Shown here piece by piece: positions 57,737 to 64,000 of a stretch of DNA of 64,000 bases; position 1 is the first letter of the stretch, and each line of letters starts with the position of its first letter. Position numbers and translations under genes: made by a program. The stretch covers positions 326,188 through 390,187 of the forward strand of contig QJPP01001540.1 in assembly GCA_003996215.1 (NCBI GenBank). Reading direction: 5' to 3'. Below the pieces are notes generated by a model, which did no database searches, was not told where the DNA came from, and worked only from the letters and a program-made list of their open reading frames with translations. The stretch is from Jaltomata sinuosa. Taxonomy: Eukaryota > Streptophyta > Magnoliopsida > Solanales > Solanaceae.

Positions 57737-58145
57737 TCGTAAGTTAACTCATGCCAAATTGAAGTTTCTTAAAACAACAAAATCAAATCAGGAACTCACG
57801 CTAAGCAAACATTATACAATTAAAAACACCACCTTACCAAACATAACAAAACTCAACTTCAATAAAAAATAGTCTGTATACACTTACATTATCACATAAG
57901 ACAGTAGAATCCTACATTAAAATTGCAAGTAAGCCTTCTACACCACATGAAAATGACCAAATTTAAAGTTTCTCAAACAACAAAATCAAATCACTAATCC
58001 ATGCTAGCAAACCTTCTTACAATTCAAAACACAATCACACCAAACATAACAAAACTTATCTTCAATAGAAAAAACGTATGTATACACTTACGAAGTCCCA
58101 TACGACATTAGAATCCTACATGAAAATTGCAGTAAACCTTCAAAT
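57737..58145. repeat. Two direct copies of a roughly 205-bp unit
   Basis: 57737-57940 and 57944-58145 share TTTCT[TC]AAAACAACAAAATCAAA, CCAAACATAACAAAACT and GTATACACTTAC. The unit probably comes from the intron upstream of the captured exon. Confidence 0.72.
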
Positions 58146-58329
58146 TAAACAATAAAATCTTAATTTAACAAATAAGTGATTAACTATAATACTAACAATA
58201 ATATATCAAAATATAGTTGAATCAAAATTAAATCACAATTAAACAAATAAAAAAAAGGGGGAAAATAGATAAACATTTGTTTTTTTTGGCTTACTTCATG
58301 TGGCGGTAGCATGCTTATTTCGTCCAATT

Positions 58330-59560
58330 TATCGGCCAGAAATTTTCAACTGAAAGAGAAACATGAGAAATTATGAAAAGTGAAAAATTCATTGTCAATT
58401 ATTAATTGTGTATACTTCATGCATAATCTTTAAAACTATTAACTAAAAGAATTAAAGAAAGAAGAGAAGTTGATGGTAATTAATGCAAGAAAATGACTTG
58501 AATCAAAAATCAAAATAAGAAAAAAACATAGAAAGAGAAGAACACTAAGCATGACTGTCAACTATAAACACACCAAAAACTAAAAGATTTTGACATATTT
58601 AACATAATTATGTGAAATTCAATCCAAACAAACAAAACCCTTCAATCCCTCCCCCCTCCCTTTGATAACCCCAATTTTTTTCTCTCCTATCCTCTTTTCT
58701 TGCACACCCACGGAAAAAACTACCCACACGCCATTTTTTATTGTCTAAAAATTTCACGACGGCAATTTTTTGTTTTACCAAAAATAAGAAAGTTTTTTGT
58801 TAGGACTCCTCCAATAATTATTTTTCAAAAAATAAGGCAATTTTTATTTTGCCAAAAATATGACTGCCGAAAATTATGGCAGTTTTCTATTTTCTAAAAT
58901 ATTCACTACGAAACCAAATATTATTTATGGAAGATAAGCACACGTAAAATATACAACTGTACATTGACTAACCTATGTACATTCTTTTTCTAACCTATAC
59001 AATTTTAACTATTAACCTACTTGTTTCTCTTTTTCCTATTCTTTTTATCACGTGCAATTTTATTTTGCTAAATAATTAAATAATAAAAATTATAAATGAC
59101 GATTCTGTCTACTGTAAATTTTTTAATGAAGGAGCAAAAAGTTCAAATCACATTATAAGGTCTTTCATAATATTTAATATTTTAAAATTAACTAAAATTT
59201 TACTTCTTGAATTTTTTCTTATTTGAATTATATTGTAACTTTAATTGCAATATTATATACTTCATAGGAAAAAAAATGTAAAATTGAAAATATATAATAC
59301 ATCCGTAATGATTATATTTTGCACAAGAAACCCAAAAAACCTAAACTAACACTATTACATACGTGGTATATATGTACAATTAATTAATGTAGTATTTACC
59401 ATATACATACATTTCCTTCTTTTTTTTCTTTTAAATTAAAAAAATGTTTAACTCGAAAAAAATAAATATAAAATTAACAATGAAGAATGTGAAAAGTGAC
59501 TTCTTGTATAAAATAATTTAAGCCCAGAGCATGTGAAAAGTGACTTCTTGCAATTGAACA
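58330..59560. other. AT-rich interior of module 5
   Basis: No gene. The frame 58700-58897 is a low-complexity AT stretch with a loose internal repeat (AAAAATA[TA]GACTGCC / AATTATGGCAG). A module 5'-end-like sequence lies at 59125-59165. Confidence 0.4.
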
Positions 59561-59790
59561 GAAACTACAACAAAATAATATGATAATCGAGATATCAAAA
59601 TAATACGATTAAACCTAACGTTTAAACAAAATTCCTCAAAGCCCGATTGAACATTCATCTACCACCTGTATTAAACAGAAAAATAAAGATAGTAACAAAA
59701 TAGAAATTAAAACAAAATAATACGATAATCGAGATATATGAACAATACGATCAAACCCTAATCTTTATATAAAAATTTCTCAAGTGCAAT
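59560..59790. repeat. Tandem pair shared with module 3
   Basis: Counterpart of 44925-45190 with AACTACAACAAAATAATA, ATAATCGAGATAT and CATTCATCTACCACCTGTAT. Confidence 0.75.
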
Positions 59791-60379
59791 CGATCAAACA
59801 GTGTAATTAACAAAAATAGAACAAACAAATAAATCACGTAACCAAGAAAAACATCAGATTAAAACATTGTGTAATTATTGATATCCACAAAAATTACAAC
59901 AAAAAAGATTAACAGAAACATAACAAACAAACAAACCATGTAAAAATAATAATATCAAATTAAAACAATCTATAACTACTCATAGATTTGAAAAGGCTGA
60001 GAATCGTAGGGTTATTTGAGGGGTTAAGAGAAGAGTTTTATACACAAAATAAAAATTATGACCTAAATATAAGTATGAAATTTTGATGGAGAATTAAAAA
60101 GATAAAAAACATAATTTTAGTCAACTACAAAGTACTAAATATTAGGAGTTCTTACTTTTTACAAAAAATAGAGATTTAATAACTATTTAATTTAAAGTCT
60201 TAAATATTATGATAATAATTAAATAACAATTATTTGAGAAAATAGTAAAAAGACGATTTTATTTAAAGCAGAAACTTTTAATGAAAAACAAAAATTTCAA
60301 ATCACATTATAAGGTGTTTCACACATTTAATATAATATAGATAGATATAGATATAGATATAAAAATATAGATAGATAGA

Positions 60380-60802
60380 TATGATTAGCTGTAGGCTCCA
60401 CGACCCAATATAGTTGACTTCGTGGGACACAAGTTTCCTGGTAATGAAATAGTTTTATTAAATACAAGGGCAGATATCAACTAGAGCCAATACAACACCA
60501 CTCCCAAAAACTCACCATAAAGATTAAGAAAAACAATAACCAAATGAAAACAACCACAAAGATTAGGACAACTAATAAGTTTGCAAGATTACTTTCTGAA
60601 TCTAATGGTATAGAAATCAATAATCCTGTCCAGAAACAGATTCGAATGTCAACGGAAATTATGATTTCTGTACAAAATAGGTGGAGCATCTCAATTTAAC
60701 AGTCAGTATAAAGAGTTGTTTTCAATATACTTTATGTCCAATTTTATTTCACATAGTAACAAGGTTACTAACATGTCAGAATAATAATACAAAACATGTG
60801 TT
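60380..60802. other. Upstream DNA of the second DUF295 gene and 3' flank of the first
   Basis: ATTAGCTGTAGGCTCCACGA and ATAGTTGACTTC at 60384-60425 match 62030-62070 upstream of the DUF295 pseudogene. They continue the match broken off at 36607 on the other side of the array. The remainder is non-coding 3' flank; the frame 60477-60689 is hydrophobic low-complexity and not called. Confidence 0.65.
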
Positions 60803-61930
60803 TCATCCTCGTGTTGATTTTCCAGTTACTGGCTCCTCCCACACTGAAAGTTTAATCTCAGAACCAGAATCATCATAACCGGGGGAAATGCAACCACTTT
60901 TCATATCATACAGTCTCCAAACATCAATGGAATGATGAGTAAAATAGGCACAGTTGTTTCTGCAGCCAACTTGACTTGCAGGCACTGACATACCACATTT
61001 AATCCCGGCAAATAACGTTCTATCTCCAAGGTTTTCCAATCTTAATCATGACAAATCTTCAATCTTCAGCTTGAACACTTCTACTTTGTCCAACACCCTG
61101 TTTGATCTTTCTGAGATCAGGAAAATGAGCAAGATCTCTCCATTAGATTCAAGCAAGTACTCTATGAAATGCCTTGAGTAGCTTGAAGGAATAGCTCGCC
61201 TTCTACCAAGTCGCGTGACTTGAAATTGATTTTCAATTTCTTCTATTACTGCCAGGGTCCCTTGCAAACTTGGTGCATAAAACTTTCCTTCAAAGATAAT
61301 GGCATTGCTGAATTATATCAGTTGCCCCTTGGGATCATTCTTATCAACAAGGCCATTTTGACTTCTTTCTTGTTCCAACCATTTTTGGTTTTGTCCTAAC
61401 TGATGAACTATAAAAGTTGGAAAACGACAATGACCACTACTATTAGAGGAATAGGGAAATAAAAATAATTTTTTTTTATCCGACGAGGAAGTAGCCCAAT
61501 TACCATAGGCTCTGAAACTATTCAAAAAACAGTAATCAATAGGTATCTTTTCTTCTCTCATAATCGACCAAGGTGAGTACTTGTGAAAATGCTGCCAAGG
61601 ATCATAACGTGGCCTTCTTCTACCATGCCACCAATAGCAACCAGCTTCTTCAAATGAGAAGTTGAAGGTATGCTGCTGAGTTTTGCAATAGTATTGAGGC
61701 TCATTTGAAAGCTCAAGCCATGGTGATTGTGCAAAGGAATCACATTCTCTCGATGCACATCTCCATGATTTAGAAACACCAGCAGTACCTGTGGATTCAA
61801 TTAGTTTTGAAGCTCTCGATTGCTTATTGAGAAAGTTGAGTAGCTTTTTAGGAAGTTTTCGCCATGGTTCCACATAAGCAGACTCTTCTTTAGATGAAGT
61901 TTTCTGTTTCCTCCTAATATTTGGAGCCAT
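60803..61930 (-). pseudogene. F-box/DUF295 protein, full-length but with two in-frame stops
   Basis: I choose the ATG at 61930 (MAPNIRRKQKTSSKEE) because the paralogue at 36502 starts there; 19 further codons are open upstream. The F-box-like part is EPWRKLPKKLLNFLNKQSRA, GVSKSWR. The DUF295 end shows YAPSLQGTLAVIEEI, SNRVLDKVEVFKLKIEDLS, LENLGDRTLFAGIKCGMSVP and NCAYFTHHSIDVWRLYDMKS. In-frame stops lie at 61313-61315 (after GQLI) and about 61040-61045, the latter TGA where the family has Trp (TGG). The middle (about residues 80-150) matches poorly and may hide compensating shifts. Such proteins act as ubiquitin-ligase substrate adaptors; this copy is probably dead. Confidence 0.85.
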
Positions 61931-62100
61931 GTATAGATAATGGTCAAAACAAATAAGGTCTAATTCTGGAGCTTGTCCAACATCCAAAAAATACTTTTAT
62001 AATCTAATCCTCCCTGTCCCATATGTTTATTTTTATTAGTTTTGGGCTCCAAGAATCAAGATAGTTGACTTCTTCAAAAATTATTTTATCATTTATATTT
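61931..62100 (-). other. Upstream region of the DUF295 gene, unbroken paralogue of the array target
   Basis: TCTAATTCTGGAGCTTGT, TGTTTATTTTTATTAG, GGCTCCAAGAATCAAG and ATAGTTGACTTC occur here in one piece. The first two appear at 36530-36611 and the last two at 60390-60425, on opposite sides of the Helitron array. Confidence 0.75.
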
Positions 62101-63268
62101 TATTGATCAGTTGGATACATAAAAATAATGCAATAAGTTGTAGAGATGAATTGTGATTTAAGGGAATTCTTTTTTATAGGTTGAGGTTCCATTCCTTCCA
62201 ACATATTTTATTTTTCATGTTTTCATCTAAATGTCATCTCACTTCATCTTCAGAGGGGGGCTAAACTTGCATTACATATTCAGTCATACTTCAACTTATC
62301 TTGAATGGAGTGCTTTCTCCAGAGTTTTAGCTTTTTGTTGACTCCCGTGATACTTTTGTTAATTAATAAATTCATTAGCGACGATGATCTTAAATTAATA
62401 TTCTCCAAAAATAAAAATTATATTAGTTTGGTCAGTAGCTCAGTGCAACCAATATTGGAATTGAACTCAGACCATTAGATTACATTCGATTAACATGCAA
62501 ACAGTCCTTGAATCGGACTATGGAGCATGGTGAAGAATTGTGAACTTTTTGAAACTAAAAGGATGATTTTTTTAAATTTTTTTTGCATCTTCTGAATCTC
62601 ATAATTATAATTGTTCAAAGTGGAGGCATATACTTTCTGCATTGTTTTTTCACAATGAGTTCCATATAGGTTGTAAATTAATATATAAGGCATCTAAATA
62701 GTCAACTCAACTACTTAATTGAAAGAAACTACCACTGACCTTGTTCTCCAAGAGATCAACTACCTCTCGTAGGCTACCTTACTTGGTGGCCACATCTGAT
62801 CTTGATCACTTTTAAGCTATATGCCCATACCATTTCCTTCTCTAGCTCCCACTTGCAACCGAAAAATAAATAAATTAACATGATTAAAGAAATCAAGAAG
62901 GAAGATTTCACCAAAATGAAGAAGTCAATACTAGCCCAAGGCCATGTCCAAATCTTCCCAAAGAACTCACCAACTTAATCTCAAGTGAACACGGTCTAAT
63001 GGAGAACATCAGTTTTGGTGGTGTCACCAAGTCATGAAGATTAGCAAAGTCGAAAAAATGTAGCCCAATAGGGGAATCCCTATGGCCACAACTCATAGAA
63101 ATTCAACAAAACAAGAGTCATTCTCGCTGCTTCCATAGCTGGCTTTTATATGGGATTTACTAGCCTTGGATATATTTCAAGGGTCATTCCCACAGTGCAC
63201 TAATAGAAGTTGGACGATATCCGGATGATATCATTTTGTGGAACTCCTACAGATCGAGGGACGTTGTT
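62101..63268. other. Non-coding flank
   Basis: AT-rich DNA with no supported gene. Short frames at 62490-62693 and 62908-63096 have no recognisable motif. Confidence 0.5.
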
Positions 63269-63340
63269 GTAATGACCCTTCTGGTCATTCCCGCATTACG
63301 CTTTCCTTGTGCCGTAGGAGCTGAGTATCGAAATCATGTG
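63269..63340 (+). repeat. Short fragment resembling the element A LTR start
   Basis: TGTAATGACCCTTCTGGTCA at 63269 matches the LTR start of element A, TGTAATGACCCTTCCGGTCA on the minus strand below 1822. Similarity fades after about 60 bases (CTTTCCTTGTGCCGTAGGAGCT). It is probably the edge of a diverged LTR on the plus strand. Confidence 0.6.
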
Positions 63341-64000
63341 ATAGTGATTCACAATCATGTGACCTTAACCTTCGTCTCATATCCAAGGCTTGCGAGCCTA
63401 AATTTGAGAATTTTATTAACATCGCGCGTATTTGAAATTATTTGATTTAAAAAGTTACATTTTTATTGCCTTCCTAAAATATTTTAAAGGTTTACGAGAA
63501 ATACTTTTGTTACGATATATTGTGTATGTATTTATTTTGCAAGAGTTTTCTAAGTTATTAGTATTTTAATGGGGATAGTAAACTTAGTTATGTTAAAAAT
63601 TATTAGTATAATATAGTAGGTTTTATTTGAAATAATTTTCTATTAATTATGGTATAATAAAAAAGTTATATATATTTTACCACGACCTGTGCAATACCCA
63701 AGTACTGCATAATGGGATAAGAATGAACTTGTGGTTCCACTCCACTCCCATGTGGAAGTGAAGTCAAGTGTACAATAAATTCTATTGAATATGTGGTGGC
63801 AGGTATATGTACTAATTTCTCACATATGTGATGATAAATTAGTAAATTAATTATTTTCTTTGGTTGGTCAAAAACCACTTTTACCTATATATATATATAT
63901 ATATATCTTTACCCACCTTATATTCATTTGACACTTTAAGCAAAGTTTCCAGCAACCTTTACTTTCATTTACATCTTATATATGTATGTGCGTACAACAT
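63341..64000. other. AT-rich non-coding end of window
   Basis: No gene seen. A short TA repeat lies at 63880-63907. The last 100 bases are TATA-rich and could be a promoter of something beyond the window, but nothing here shows it. Confidence 0.4.

Larger units (their letters stand above)
36608..60379 (-). mobile_element. Head-to-tail array of Helitron-like modules
   Basis: All modules read on the minus strand. Each 3' end is CTAG (CTAA at the far end) preceded 8-13 bases away by a GTGC...GCAC hairpin; 5' ends are AT-rich and run into TATATTAAAAGTGTGAA. Ends lie at 36608, 37410, 41300, 42542, 45844 and 57168, and the last 5' end (TCTATCTATC) is at 60379. Helitrons end CTRR with a hairpin, start TC and insert between A and T without duplication, which fits A at the 5' flank (60380) and T at the 3' flank (36607), both on the minus strand. 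No Rep/helicase gene is visible, so these are non-autonomous. The boundaries are read by eye. Confidence 0.72.
57168..60379 (-). mobile_element. Helitron-like module 5, carrying an eL28 exon
   Basis: The 3' end CTAG is at 57168-57171 with hairpin region TACGTGCGTTGCATGTG (57179-57195). The 5' end starts TCTATCTATC at 60379, with A at 60380 outside. Subterminal 5' sequence at 60290-60330 (CACATTATAAGGTGTTTCAC) matches module 4's at 57100-57130. A similar buried copy sits at 59140-59165. It contains the ribosomal protein exon, a 200-bp direct repeat and the repeat pair shared with module 3. Confidence 0.75.

Noticed and set aside
58700..58897. 65-codon frame with repeated FFVLPKI-like residues
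   Set aside because: Low-complexity AT-rich sequence inside a Helitron-like module; no known domain.
62430..62480. tRNA-like A-box (GTAGCTCAGTGC) and B-box-like sequence
   Set aside because: The A-box is on the plus strand and the B-box match on the minus strand, and no cloverleaf forms.

Overview
The window is repeat-rich nuclear DNA from a flowering plant, probably a Solanaceae species. Evidence: a plastid rpoA fragment, a cytosolic ribosomal protein eL28 exon, an ARID-HMG plant pseudogene, F-box genes of the FBD/LRR and DUF295 classes, chromodomain Ty3/gypsy elements, RTE- and L1-type LINEs, and a SINE/LINE 3' tail ending in TTG repeats. The genus is inference. I see no intact host gene. 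Nearly everything is transposon, transposon remnant or pseudogene.

Layout. 1-9963: a chromodomain Ty3/gypsy retrotransposon on the minus strand (element A, 3024-bp LTR, left LTR cut by the window edge). It sits inside the integrase of a second minus-strand gypsy element (element B, 9964-15551). 15552-21884: duplicated non-coding blocks, a spliced ARID-HMG-box pseudogene, a 5'-truncated RTE LINE and a MITE-like element. 21885-24630: a solo LTR of the element B family with perfect TTGCT target duplications. 24631-30244: a decayed minus-strand LTR element without recognisable coding sequence (element C), whose outer edge lies inside an F-box/FBD/LRR pseudogene (30246-32246). 32350-36466: an L1-type LINE with decayed ORF1 and ORF2. 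Its 3' end is lost and abuts the first codons of an F-box/DUF295 gene on the minus strand.

36608-60379 is the most interesting part: a head-to-tail array of Helitron-like modules, all on the minus strand. Five junctions show a CTAG end with a subterminal GTGC...GCAC hairpin, and at four of them this abuts an AT-rich start typical of Helitron 5' ends. The modules carry a plastid rpoA fragment, an exon of eL28 with its splice sites, a perfect 219-bp tandem duplication and a long irregular tandem-repeat field. A young LTR retrotransposon (46302-53057; perfect ACTAT duplications, near-identical 1328-bp LTRs, tRNA-Asp-type primer site) sits inside the fourth module. It codes only for gag and protease. 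The flanks of the whole block can be joined to match the upstream region of the DUF295 F-box pseudogene at 60803-61930, so a nearby paralogue supplies a possible empty site.

61931-64000 is AT-rich flank with one short fragment resembling the element A LTR start.

Nothing here works together as a pathway. The window records layered insertions: gypsy into gypsy, an LTR element into an F-box gene, a LINE next to an F-box gene, Helitron next to Helitron, then a gag-protease retrotransposon into a Helitron.
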